From: Nectonema munidae
Lineage: Eukaryota; Nematomorpha; Nectonematoida; Nectonematidae
Direction of reading: 5' to 3'
NCBI GenBank assembly: GCA_030549495.1
Contig: JAUIRK010000077.1
Coordinates: 514,649-578,648, forward strand
DNA: 64,000 nt
Part shown: positions 11,471-23,308 of the stretch, piece after piece
Layout: every line of letters starts with the position of its first letter
Numbering within the stretch: the first letter of the stretch is position 1
The notes under the pieces: generated by a model
The model's database searches: none
Seen by the model: only the letters and a program-made list of their open reading frames with translations
Told to the model about the DNA's origin: nothing
Translations under genes and position numbers: made by a program

Positions 11471-14400
11471 AAAAATTGAAATACTTAAATTTGAAAAATT
11501 TTCGGAAGGTTGAATTTCTTTTCCATTTTTGACTACATGATATCTATTTATTCTTTGAATATATTTCAGGAGGCATTAATAAAAAATAAATAAAAAAATT
11601 AAAAATAACAACGTGTCTCGTCATTATATACTTTTCCTAATGCCTTCTTTCCATGATGATATATATTAAGCTCGTTAATTCTTTTCAATGTTATATTTAT
11701 ACAGATTTTATCTTTCAAAAATTGAAATAACCTAAATTTGAAAAATTTTCGGAAGGTTGAATTTCTTTTCCGTTTTTGACTTTACATGATATCTATTTAT
11801 TCTTTGAATATATTTCAGGAGGCATTAATAAAAAATAAATAAAAAAATAAATAAAAAAATAAAAAAAACAATGTGTCTCGTGATTATTTGTATTGTTTTC
11901 TTAATGCCTTGTTTCCATGATTATATTTATACAGTTTCTTATTTTTAAAAATTGAAATAACCTAAATTTGAAAAATTTTCGGAAGGTTGAATTTCTTTTC
12001 CGTTTTTGACTTTACATGATATCTATTTATTCTTTGAATATATTTCAGGAGGCATTAATAAAAAATAAATAAAAAAATAAAAAAAAACAATGTGTCTCGT
12101 GATTATTTGTATTGTTTTCTTAATGCCTTGTTTCCATGATTATATTTATACAGTTTCTTATTTTTAAAAATTGAAATAACCTAAATTTGAAAAATTTTCG
12201 GAAGGTTGAATTTCTTTTCCGTTTTTGACTTTACATGATATCTATTTATTCTTTCAATATATTTCAGGAGGCATTAATAAAAAATAAATAAAAAAATAAA
12301 AAAAAACAATGTGTCTCGTGATTATTTGTATTGTTTTCTTAATGCCTTGTTTTCATGATTATATTTATACAGTTTCTTATTTTTAAAAATTGAAATAACC
12401 TAAATTTGAAAAATTTTCGGAAGATTGAATTTCTTTTCCGTTTTTGACTTTACATGATATCTATTTTTTCTTTGAATATATTTCAGGAGGCAAAAAATAA
12501 ATAAAAAAATCAAAAATAACAATGTGTCTCGTGATTATTTGTATTGTTTTCTTAATGCCTTGTTTCCATGATTATATTTATACAGTTTCTTATTTTTAAA
12601 AATTGAAATAACCTAAATTTGAAAAATTTTCGGAAGGTTGAATTTCTTTTCCGTTTTTGACTTTACATGATATCTATTTATTCTTTGAATATATTTCAGG
12701 AGGCATTAATAAAAAATAAATAAAAAAATAAAAAAAAACAATGTGTCTCGTGATTATTTGTATTGTTTTCTTAATGCCTTGTTTCCATGATTATATTTAT
12801 ACAGTTTCTTATTTTTTAAAAATTGAAATAACCTAAATTTGAAAAATTTTCGGAAGGTTGAATTTCTTTTTCGTTTTTGACTTTACATGATATCTATTTA
12901 TTCTTTGAATATATTTCAGGAGGCATTAATAAAAAATAAATAAATAAATAAAAAAATAAAAAAAAACAATGTGTCTCGTGATTATTTGTATTGTTTTCAA
13001 TGCCTTCTTCCCATGATTATATTTATACAGTTTCTTATTTTTAAAAATTGAAATAACCTAAATTTGAAAAATTTTCGGAAGGTTGAATTTCTTTTTCGTT
13101 TTTGACTTTACATGATATCTATTTATTCTTTGAATATATTTCAGGAGGCATTAATAAAAAATAAATAAATAAATAAAAAAATAAAAAAAAACAATGTGTC
13201 TCGTGATTATTTGTATTGTTTTCAATGCCTTCTTCCCATGATTATATTTATACAGTTTCTTATTTTTAAAAATTGAAATAACCTAAATTTGAAAAATTTT
13301 CGGAAGGTTGAATTTCTTTTCCGTTTTTGACTTTACATGATATCTATTTTTTCTTTGAATATATTTCAGGAGGCATTAATAAAAAATAAATAAAAAAATA
13401 AAAAAAACAATGTGTCTCGTGATTATTTGTATTGTTTTCTTAATGCCTTCTTCCCATGATTATATTTATACAGTTTCTTATTTTTAAAAATTGAAATAAC
13501 CTAAATTTGAAAAATTTTCGGAAGGTTGAATTTCTTTTCCGTTTTTGACTTTACATGATATCTATTTTTTCTTTGAATATATTTCAGGAGGCAAAAAATA
13601 AATAAAAAAAATCAAAAATAACAATGTGTCTCGTGATTATTTGTATTGTTTTCTTAATGCCTTCTTTCCATGATTATATTTATACAGTTTCTTATTTTTC
13701 AAAAATTGAAATAACCTAAATTTGAAAAATTTTCGGAAGGTTGAATTTCTTTTCCGTTTTTGACTTTACATGATATCTATTTATTCTTTGAATATATTTC
13801 AGGAGGCATTAATAAAAAATAAAAAAAAAAATAAAAAAAAACAATGTGTCTCGTGATTATTTGTATTGTTTTCTTAATGCCTTGTTTCCATGATTATATT
13901 TATACAGTTTCTTATTTTTAAAAATTGAAATAACCTAAATTTGAAAAATTTTCGGAAGGTTGAATTTCTTTTCCGTTTTTGACTTTACATGATATCTATT
14001 TATTCTTTCAATATATTTCAGGAGGCATTAATAAAAAATAAATAAAAAAATAAAAAAAAACAATGTGTCTCGTGATTATTTGTATTGTTTTCTTAATGCC
14101 TTGTTTTCATGATTATATTTATACAGTTTCTTATTTTTAAAAATTGAAATAACCTAAATTTGAAAAATTTTCGGAAGATTGAATTTCTTTTCCGTTTTTG
14201 ACTTTACATGATATCTATTTTTTCTTTGAATATATTTCAGGAGGCAAAAAATAAATAAAAAAATCAAAAATAACAATGTGTCTCGTGATTATTTGTATTG
14301 TTTTCTTAATGCCTTCTTTCCATGATTATATTTATACAGTTTCTTATTTTTCAAAAATTGAAATAACCTAAATTTGAAAAATTTTCAGAAGGTTGAATTT

Positions 14401-17400
14401 CTTTTCCGTTTTTGACTTTACATGATATCTATTTATTCTTTGAATATATTTCAGGAGGCATAAAAAATAAATAAAAAATCAAAAATAACAATGTGTCTCG
14501 TCATTATATACTCTTCCTAATGCTTTTTTCCATGATGATATATTTTAAGCTCGTTATTCTTTTTCATTGTTATCTTTATACAGATTTTATCTTTCAAAAA
14601 TTGAAATAACCTAAATTTGAAAAATTTTCGTAAGGTTGAATTTCTTTTCCGTTTTTGACTTTACATGATATCTATTTATTCTTTGAATATATTTCAGGAG
14701 GCAAAAAATAAATAAAAAAATTAAAAATAACAACGTGTCTCGTGATTATTTGTATTGTTTTCTTAATGCCTTGTTTCCATGATTATATTTATACAGTTTC
14801 TTATTTTTAAAAATTGAAATAACCTAAATTTGAAAAATTTTCGGAAGGTTGAATTTCTTTTCCGTTTTTGACTTTACATGATATCTATTTATTCTTTGAA
14901 TATATTTCAGGAGGCAAAAAATAAATAAAAAAATTAAAAATAACAATGTGTCTCGTGATTATTTGTATTGTTTTCTTAATGCCTTCTTTCCATGATTATA
15001 TTTATACAGTTTCTTATTTTTAAAAATTGAAATAACCTAAATTTGAAAAATTTTCGGAAGGTTGAATTTCTTTTCCGTTTTTGACTTTACATGATATCTA
15101 TTTATTCTTTGAATATATTTCAGGAGGCATTAATAAAAAATAAATAAAAAAATAAAAAAAAACAACGTGTCTCGTGATTATTTGTATTGTTTTCTTAATG
15201 CCTTGTTTCCATGATTATATTTATACAGTTTCTTATTTTTAAAAATTGAAATAACCTACATTTGAAAAATTTTCGGAAGGTTGAATTTCTTTTCCGTTTT
15301 TGACTTTACATGATATCTATTTATTCTTTGAATATATTTCAGGAGGCATTAATAAAAAATAAATAAAAAAATAAAAAAAACAATATGTCTCGTGATTATT
15401 TGTATTGTTTTCTTAATGCCTTCTTCCCATGATTATATTTATACAGTTTCTTATTTTTAAAAATTGAAATAACCTAAATTTGAAAAATTTTCGGAAGGTT
15501 GAATTTCTTTTCCGTTTTTGACTTTACATGATATCTATTTATTCTTTGAATATATTTCAGGAGGCATTAATAAAAAATAAATAAAAAAATAAAAAAAAAC
15601 AACGTGTCTCGTGATTATTTGTATTGTTTTCTTAATGCCTTGTTTCCATGATTATATTTATACAGTTTCTTATTTTTAAAAATTGAAATAACCTACATTT
15701 GAAAAATTTTCGGAAGGTTGAATTTCTTTTCCGTTTTTGACTTTACATGATATCTATTTATTCTTTGAATATATTTCAGGAGGCATTAATAAAAAATAAA
15801 TAAAAAAATAAAAAAAAACAATATGTCTCGTGATTATTTGTATTGTTTTCTTAATGCCTTCTTCCCATGATTATATTTATACAGTTTCTTATTTTTAAAA
15901 ATTGAAATAACCTAAATTTGAAAAATTTTCGGAAGGTTGAATTTCTTTTCCGTTTTTGACTTTACATGATATCTATTTATTCTTTGAATATATTTCAGGA
16001 GGCATTAATAAAAAATAAATAAAAAAATAAAAAAAAACAATGTGTCTCGTGATTATTTGTATTGTTTTCTTAATGCCTTGTTTCCATGATTATATTTATA
16101 CAGTTTCTTATTTTTAAAAATTGAAATAACCTAAATTTGAAAAATTTTCGGAAGGTTGAATTTCTTTTCCGTTTTTGACTTTACATGATATCTATTTATT
16201 CTTTGAATATATTTCAGGAGGCATTAATAAAAAAAAAATAAAAAATAAAAAAAACAATGTGTCTCGTGATTATTTGTATTGTTTTCTTAATGCTTTCTTT
16301 CCATGATTATATTTATACAGTTTCTTATTTTTAAAAATTGAAATAACCTAAATTTGAAAAATTTTCGGAAGGTTGAATTTCTTTTCCGTTTTTGACTTTA
16401 CATGATATCTATTTATTCTTTGAATATATTTCAGGAGGCATTAATAAAAAAAAAATAAAAAAATAAAAAAAACAATGTGTCTCGTGATTATTTGTATTGT
16501 TTTCTTAATGCCTTCTTTCCATGATTATATTTATACAGTTTCTTATTTTTAAAAATTGAAATAACCTAAATTTGAAAAATTTTCGGAAGGTTGAATTTCT
16601 TTTCCGTTTTTGACTTTACATGATATCTATTTATTCTTTGAATATATTTCAGGAGGCATTAATAAAAAAAAAAAAAAAATAAAAAAAAAACAATGTGTCT
16701 CGTGATTATTTGTATTGTTTTCTTAATGCCTTCTTTCCATGATTATATTTATACAGTTTCTTATTTTTAAAAATTGAAATAACCTAAATTTGAAAAATTT
16801 TCGGAAGGTTGAATTTCTTTTCCGTTTTTGACTTTACATGATATCTATTTTTTCTTTGAATATATTTCAGGAGGCAAAAAATAAATAAAAAAATCAAAAA
16901 TAACAATGTGTCTCGTGATTATTTGTATTGTTTTCTTAATGCCTTCTTTCCATGATTATATTTATACAGTTTCTTATTTTTCAAAAATTGAAATAACCTA
17001 AATTTGAAAAATTTTCAGAAGGTTGAATTTTTTTTCCGTTTTTGACTTTACACGATATCTATTTATTCTTTGAATATATTTCAGGAGGTAAAAAATAAAT
17101 AAAAAAATCAAAAATAACTGTGTCTCGTCATTATATACTTTTCCTAATGCTTTTTTCCATGATGATATATTTTAAGCTCGTTATTCTTTTTCATTGTTAT
17201 ATTTATAGAGATTTTATCTTTTAAAAATTGAAATAACCTAAATTTGAAAAATTTTCTGAAGGTTGAATTTCTTTTCCATTTTTGACTTTACATGATATCT
17301 ATTTATTCTTTGAATATATTTCAGGTGGCATTAATAAAAAATAAATAAAAAAATCAAAAATAACAATGTGTCTCGTGATTATTTTTATTGTTTTCTTAAT

Positions 17401-17551
17401 GCCTTCTTTCCATGATTATATTTATACAGTTTCTTATTTTTCAAAAATTGAAATAACTTGAATTTGAAAAATTTTCGGAAGGTTGAATTTCTTTTCCGTT
17501 TTTGACTTTACATAATATCTATTTTTTCTTTGAATATATTTCAGGAGGCAG
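11466..17551. repeat. Satellite 1: ~219-bp monomer, about 28 copies
   Basis: The landmark caggagg recurs at about 11567, 11816, 12046, 12265, 12484, 12697, 12917, 13142, 13367 and onward to 17543, with periods of 213-230 bp. Every monomer has the words cctaaatttgaaaaattttcgg, tttacatgatatctat, and gtgtctcg followed by an A-rich tract of variable length. The gatatc in it gives a near-universal EcoRV site. A longer 240-249-bp monomer, carrying an insertion with taagctcgttat, appears near 11650, 14540 and 17160. Monomers 12.25-12.5 kb and 14.0-14.25 kb share private variants exactly 1754 bp apart, so multi-monomer blocks were duplicated. The array runs from the zinc-finger remnant into fossil A and contains no gene. 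Confidence 0.97.
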
Positions 17552-18930
17552 GAGATTGGAGATTCATTGGGCCATTCGTCATCCGAGCTTGAGTCATTTT
17601 CGTCTGGCGATTCACTCGTATTGCTCGTATTCTCTTCAGGTTTTCTAGCTTGTTCATTACCGTCACCTTCCCCAGGTTCTTTATTTTGAACTTGGTTATC
17701 GGCCGCGGGTGAAGATAAAATTTTTGTAAAAATCTCGTGCCAGGACTTTGGTGAGAACAGGTCTTTGCCATCTAAATATCTCAATGTTGCTACCATTTTC
17801 TTTCCGACATCTGAGCACATAGGGTCGTTTTCGATTTCATGGATGATGTCCTCTGGTGTTAGTGGTGAACTTTCCAGTTGTTACTGATAGTCTTCACCAA
17901 ATATTTCTTGTAGGATCTCATGTAAATCACCAATCATTACGTCTTCCTCATTACCTTCTGGAATAGGTAGCGCTTCTTCCTCATTTCTCCCTATGAGCTC
18001 GTCGATGTCGTCAATGGTAGGCCACACAATTTCGTCTGTGAGCCAAAGAGATTCTTGCAAAAGGACGTTTGACATAGTCGTAGTCACTTGTTCCACTGAG
18101 GGCCAGTCATTGTCTACCACATCATAGGCATTATCTTCGGATGGTTGGATGATGGGTGTGCTGGCCGCCTGGATTGGAGATAGAACAACGGATGAGGTTT
18201 CTCAATCGCTTGATTCATCCGAGGAGCTAGAGTTTTCGGAGGAGGATGAAGAGAAAGCGAATGGGGACAGAGGGGGCTGTGCATTAGGGGATTGAGGGGT
18301 TTCATCAAAGATTTTAGAGATATCTTTGAGAACCCTCGTGAGTCCAGCGATTCTACGGCGCCTTCTTCTTTCCCTTTTGCACGGGCCTACCTCTGTCCGT
18401 GCTTCGAAAAAATCCAGGAGTTGGAGTAGATTGAACAATAGGAACGTTGAGATGTGAGAGTGATGAAGTTCCCAATTGTTTGCGAGCCGCTTCCCATCCG
18501 CCTTGCGAAGCTGCACAGGCTAAGATAGACGCATTGTTTACCTCAGCCACATCTTCTAGTGGTAGTTGGGAAAGGTTTCGCTCAATGACTTTAAATAGTA
18601 ACACGATCAAATCATCTTTAGCATTTCTTTGAGTCGTAGCAGAGTTAGCAATAAAAGCTTCAATTCTTTTACTTGCAAGTTCTCTGGGAGTGTAGCGTGA
18701 TAGGATTTCTGGCTTGTTGTGGTCAAAATCCGCATAACCCAGAGACTGTTTCGGCAACTCTCCTACAGTCTCCGGGAAAATGCATGGTTCAGGATTTTTA
18801 TCACGCTAGGACCAGCCTCAGAATCCAAAACTCCATAGAAAGAAAAAAGACTTTTTACATTTGTGGGCAATTCGGAAAGAGAAGCACGAACTCTCATACT
18901 TCAAACAAAGCCAAAGTAAGCTTTTGAATA
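17552..18930 (-). mobile_element. Fossil A: virus-like element remnant
   Basis: Several adjacent minus-strand coding stretches form one decayed element with a base composition richer in GC than its surroundings. Parts in reading order are a stretch at 18353-18757 with an alternating helical, Ala-rich protein of no family I recognise, an Arg-rich then Ser-rich segment (18202-18430), and a strongly acidic segment (17881-18120) with WPTIDDIDELIGRNEEE. A further acidic, Ser/Asp-rich stretch reaches satellite 1. The acidic segment is clearly related to one in fossil B at 27050-27480. No polymerase or terminal repeat is visible. The family is undetermined; a Gag-like or nucleoprotein-like origin is a guess. 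The element is broken in several places and looks old. Its left end is cut by satellite 1. Confidence 0.5.
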
Positions 18931-18975
18931 AAAAATTTTCTACCACTTTTTCTACTTTTAGGAAAATCTTGTGGG

Positions 18976-20366
18976 CTAACTTAAAATAATCCAACTATTT
19001 AGAGCACAAATATCTAAATAATTGCAAAACGCAGCAAGTGTCCACTTTCGTGTTGGTTTATATGCGCGATAACTTCGTATCATTCTGTTCCCAACATCGA
19101 CAGCACCCTTGAGCTCGTTATAAGTAAGAATACTTTCAGGTTTTGAATTAATATTGGTAATTTGAACATTTCTGTGTTGAGAGGACAAGACGTATACTAC
19201 CTTGAAGTTTCTACGCGCATGTCTTTTTGGAACGTAAGCGCAGATCGAAACATAATCTGAGTAAATAATGCGACTTTCACACTCATTTAAATTCAACTCT
19301 TTCAGGTGGGTTGGTCTAAAAACTATTGGCAAGAATCTTCTATTTGACATTATAGTGCCACAAATAGAAAGAATTTTGGAATACGCCCATACGGCCAGCA
19401 AATGTGAAGTAAAGAAGCGGTCAGTATAAAGGCCACAACCTGGAGGAACGTTAGACTTTTCAACTAGTCTTTTTACTATATTTTCTCCAGAAAAATAAGA
19501 AGAGTCTTGAATACCAGAAATATAGATTTCAGGCCGCAAAAAATAATATGACTTCGAATCAGAAATATGATATATTTTAAATCCATACCTGCCAGGTTTG
19601 TGAGGATCATAAACTTTTACTGGACAGCCTCCTCTAAAACTGACCAGTTGTTCATCAATAGTAACAGCGTGTATAGGTGTCCAAAATTTAGAAAAAACTC
19701 CAGCGAAGTGGTCATGGATGAAACGAATAGCGCTTATTTTATCAGAATTATCGCGTCTTTCTTTGTCATCAAATCTTATAAAGACATGAATAAGGAAAAA
19801 CATATCACGCCCAATTGAAGCTCTCAAAAATGGATTAAAAGTAGAAGAAAATAAATCTGTTGTTTTGATTGTTTGATCACCATTCTGACCTATATGTAGC
19901 AAAGCAGCAAAATAGGATAAAAGATGATGAATTTTAAAAACTTTATAACAATGTTCCAAGTTTGCGTGCTTCGGGTTTTCTAATCTAAAATTAGTTTTTA
20001 AAAAAAAAAATAGAAACAAGTAATAAAAACTTACGAATAATTTAAATCAAGTCTAATTATCGTCATGATATAAATATGTTGTGTAACTTCTGGAGTTAGA
20101 AAGGTTTTAAAAACTTTTAAAATATTAGAAGTATTTTTGCATGCACCTTGAGGGCCTGGAGGACGTCTAGAAGTATTTCTAATGTTTATGCTTTCAACTC
20201 TACCTCTAAGTGTAGATGGAGGATCCCAGGAATAGCGGGTCAAATCTGGCGCAACAAGATTTTTATCTATTTCTTCTTGAAGGTCCACAGAAGAACTCAA
20301 AGAATCACTAGATGTAGAAGATGAGAAATTTGAAGACAAATTAGAACTTGCATCAGAAGTAGACAT
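18976..20366 (-). CDS. P4: piggyBac-family transposase with one intron
   Basis: Exon 1 (20366-20035) starts at the Met of MSTSDASSN, the acidic and serine-rich head typical of the family. A further in-frame Met lies at 20468 but adds a non-family extension. Exon 2 (19984-18976) continues in frame after a 50-nt intron and ends at TAG. The predicted product is about 446 residues. All three catalytic aspartates are present: in TIDEQL (~residue 221), in YTDRFFTS (~299) and in KGAVDVGNRM (~407). The KPGRYGFKIY and GTIMSNRR blocks also match the family. It would cut and paste DNA at TTAA in the nucleus. The usual C-terminal cysteine-rich zinc domain is missing, as the frame stops after the CNYLDICALNSW helix. 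It may be slightly truncated at the edge of fossil A. No terminal inverted repeats were found. Of the six copies here it is the best preserved. Confidence 0.8.
19985..20034 (-). other. 50-nt GT-AG intron in P4
   Basis: On the minus strand the donor reads TATTC|GTAAGT and the acceptor AATTTTAG|ATTAG, with a T-rich tract between. Removing it joins exon 1 to exon 2 in phase 2: the codon TC|A is followed by TTAGAAAAC. Reading through instead meets a stop at 20031. The acceptor side is conserved at the same codon in P3. This is strong internal evidence for a real intron. The length matches the short introns of many invertebrates. Confidence 0.75.
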
Positions 20367-20468
20367 TGCTAATTTAAACTTGTAAGCGAGAACAGAGAGC
20401 TGCTTTATGAAAGAAAAAATGACAGCAAATAAACCGGTTTTACAAAGCTTGCGACGAACAGATGGCAA

Positions 20469-21090
20469 TTTTATTCATAACTGAAGATAAAGCCACATCC
20501 ACGAAGCTTATTGTGATAATAATATTAAAATATAAAATATTAAATGTTCATGCATGCATGCATTCTTAAATTGTATAAAATATATCTAAGTGTAGCCACA
20601 TATGAAAAGATAGCAAACAGTATAAAATCAATAAATTCTTTGGTCCGATGTTTATGTTGGTTGATATAATATTATCTCTCTATGTAGCAATAAACATTTC
20701 ACGAGGTTTATGGTGATAATAATATAAGAATTATTATATATACAATGTGCACGAATGCATACATTTTTAAATTGTTATCTAAGTGGGGCGACATATAAAA
20801 AGATGGCAAACATAGTATAAAATCAATAAATTCTTTGGTCGCATAATATAATATTTTTAGTAAAAAAAATTTAAAGAAAATAGATCAAGCGTTTTGATTG
20901 CAATACAAAGCAGAAATGTTTAAGATTTAGTTAATCTCTCAATGACTATATAAAATTAACAATCACATTTTGGAGATTTATTATATTTGAAATAGAAAAA
21001 TTGATGTTGTATAATTATAAATTTTTAAAGTCAAAGTCACAAAATTTTTACAAATAGAAATGTGTGGTGAATTTTTATCTTCAGAAGGAA
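20469..21090. repeat. Intergenic stretch with a decayed ~140-bp direct repeat
   Basis: Copy 1 (about 20501-20645) and copy 2 (about 20701-20840) share the order tgataataat, gcatgcat-like word, atctaagtg, gccacatat or gcgacatat, and the well kept aaaatcaataaattctttgg. They are 200 bp apart and differ by many changes. Copy 1 contains a run of catg/gcat palindromes near 20550-20562. No gene is seen. The repeat may be the 5' flank of the P4 element or a separate element. Confidence 0.6.
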
Positions 21091-21793
21091 TCAGAGTCGA
21101 AAAATGAACTCTTCACAATTTTCAATACTTTTAATTTCTTCAGGAATTCTCTTTTTATTCACGTTTATCGTCCCTATGACGGTGACACCTTGCGAATATA
21201 ACCAGTTAACTAGCTCAACAGATGTATAAAGTCTGACAATAGTTAAATTTCTACCCTTAATTGATGTATTTCTATTAAATCTTGTAATCATAGATTTAAC
21301 AATGGGAATAATTCCAGGTATGTAATAAGGGCCAGACCCATTTTTAGGTTTTCTCGCATAGCACGCAGTAAAAAAGGTAAACGGGTATCTAACAGCATTG
21401 ATCGATTTAAATAAAAGACCGTATTTTGAAGTTTTTTTTGGATTGAAAACATTAAATTGAATTCCAACCCTCGAAGCATACAATGTTTCATCAAGTGTTA
21501 AAGCATCATCAGGGACTAACCACTTTCTACAGTTTGAATTAAAGTTCTCAAAAATTTCTCGGAATGCTGCCACTCTTATCATTGCCCCATCTTTCATGTC
21601 GGGTTTTTTTCCATCAAATGTGAGAAAATGATTAATAAATAAATATCGTCGTCTTAGACTCATAACAGAAGAGAAAAAACGACCTCCTACTTTAGACCAA
21701 AGTAGGCGGGCATTTAAATGATTTTGGCATATGTAACTCTTAAATAGCACAAACCTATGTAACTGTAAAGCTCGTTGATTTCTAAAGCTTTTA
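21091..21793 (-). pseudogene. P5: piggyBac-family transposase core, sister of P2
   Basis: About 700 bp here are nearly identical to 6650-7339 in P2. The 219-residue open frame (21750-21091) carries LTLDET with the first catalytic Asp (residue 87), the NPKKTSKYGLLFKS block and LTIVRLYTS. In the last of these the second catalytic Asp is replaced by Val (residue 172), through one base change relative to P2. A local frame slip relative to P2 affects about 14 residues after FDGKK. Homology stops at 21091, before the C-terminal part, and at 21793, before the N-terminus. It is therefore a dead internal fragment. High identity to P2 points to a recent shared source or duplication. Confidence 0.85.
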
Positions 21794-21868
21794 CCTTGAA
21801 TGGTTCACAGGACCTATTTTACTACCAAACCATCCTTCATTAATTTTTCCTAGTCCTATACTTCTGCT

Positions 21869-22108
21869 TTACTCCAACAAAAGAGTTTCATTTTCTTGAA
21901 ACAACTCTTTAGCCAGAGGAGATTCTATTACTTCAAAATTAATTTGATCTTTCTGTTGTATGTTTTCACAACACTTTGACACAGTTCGCCCATATATTTT
22001 TTGGGCTAACTTACGCCATCTAGATATTTGAAGAGACCCCTGAATGGAAGTTCTGTTTAATGAAGATGGCAACCAATAGTGTGAAAGTTTATTCGTAACA
22101 TTTTTCAA
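21869..22108 (-). other. Unrecognised 79-residue reading frame
   Basis: The frame begins MKNVTNKLSHYW and is followed by a basic, Trp-containing stretch (SRWRKLAQKIYGR) and an acidic Leu-rich end. I recognise no family. It lies between P5 and another unrecognised frame at 22164-22466 on the same strand but in a different phase. Both could be pieces of one decayed gene, but nothing proves that. The amino-acid composition is balanced and not low-complexity, which supports a real coding origin. Confidence 0.3.
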
Positions 22109-22163
22109 GTCTCACGACTAAGCCATTTTTGTTGCAGTATTATCTAAAAGAATGGCGCATATG

Positions 22164-22466
22164 CTATGCAAATTTTATACTCTTAATTGTTTCCTTAGCA
22201 AGAATTTCTCCAGTTGCACCAATTAAAGGAGCAGTTCTATGAGTAAGATATTTTCCTTGAGACTCTCCATCGTTTGAAACCCATTCTTGTCTACGATAAT
22301 AAACTTGATGAGATAAATGCCTCAAAAACAAGTTTAATTTTACTTCGCGTAAGTGTTTAATGATCTCAAAAAAGGAGCAAATGTTTTCCTCAGTCACTTT
22401 ATTTCTATGCTCCTTCAAATAATCACAGATATAAAGTCTTAAATTTTTATGCTTTTTTTTCTTCAA
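22164..22466 (-). other. Unrecognised 100-residue reading frame
   Basis: The frame starts with a Lys-rich MKKKKHKN and contains a balanced, likely helical middle with FEIIKHLREVKLNLFLRHL, then YYRRQEWVSNDGE and a C-terminal GEILAKETIKSIKF. The composition looks like genuine protein, but I know no matching family. The next frame downstream on the same strand is 21869-22108. It may be the edge of a transposon or a broken host gene. Confidence 0.35.
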
Positions 22467-22895
22467 ATTTTTTGAGTTTCCCTATTATCAATATTTTTAA
22501 GAAATTTAAAAGATAGCTTTTGTTTACCGAATTCAAATGTGTGATTTATAAAAATATTCACCAAATTTTCATTACCATGCGTTCTAAAATTATTTTTCAC
22601 TCTTTTTGCGGCAAAATATTATTTTTTCGTATTTCTCTTTTATTTAGTTTGCTCTTTTTTATATAGACAATGTTAGCTAGCTATCTTTAGCCATTGATGC
22701 CCTTTATTACTTTTTAGATAGTTTTTGATTGTTTTCATCACGTTCTCTTTTGCCTTTAAACCGCTAACATATCTTTACAAAATCCCTGGTAATTTTTGTT
22801 TTCCGCGCAAACTTTTTGCATATCTACTGGAAATGTACCTTCTTTTAAATCTCCATTTAAGACCTGCTCTGTATTTTGGTACAGCTTTCATTTTC

Positions 22896-23160
22896 CTCTT
22901 TCACCTTTGAAATATTTCCTAGCTTCTTTTCATCTTTCACCTTTGAAATATTTCCTCAAGGCTTCTTTTCCTTTTTCACCTCTTAAATTTTCGCAGGCCT
23001 TTCTTTCTCTTTTGAAATATTTCGTGGAACATAGCTTTCTTTTTCGCTTTTCAAATATTTCCTCAAGGCTTCTCCCTTTATGCTTTCCAAATATTTCCTC
23101 AAAGCTCTTAAAATTCTCTTCTCTCTTTCTCTTTAACCCTTTTTGATTTCTTCAAACTTT
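22896..23160. repeat. Pyrimidine-rich degenerate minisatellite
   Basis: The word aaatatttc, usually followed by ctcaaggcttc, recurs near 22908, 22945, 23010, 23064 and 23090 within a strongly C/T-rich strand. Spacing varies from about 23 to 65 bp. Open frames through it translate to Phe/Leu/Ser-rich low-complexity sequence and are not genes. The same C/T-rich bias continues to about 23330 without a repeat. Confidence 0.65.
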
Positions 23161-23308
23161 CTTTCTTTTTCTCTTCCCTAAACCTTTTAGGGTTTTCCTT
23201 AATCTTTTTCTGTAATTTTTTATGTCTTAAAATTCCTTTACTCGTTTTATTATATTTTTTATATTTATTAGAGTATTTTGGTCTACTCCTATTTTTTTTA
23301 TATTTTTT

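Noticed and set aside
11466-17551. Repeated splice-acceptor-like word atatttcagg in satellite 1
   Set aside because: It recurs once per monomer, without donors or exons nearby, so it is only a repeat word.
18114-18308. 64-residue Pro/His-rich minus-strand frame in fossil A
   Set aside because: It overlaps the acidic coding segment in another phase, and only the acidic one has a counterpart in fossil B.
22725-23146. Two plus-strand frames of 61 and 116 residues
   Set aside because: They lie in a pyrimidine-rich minisatellite and translate to Phe/Ser/Leu repeats.
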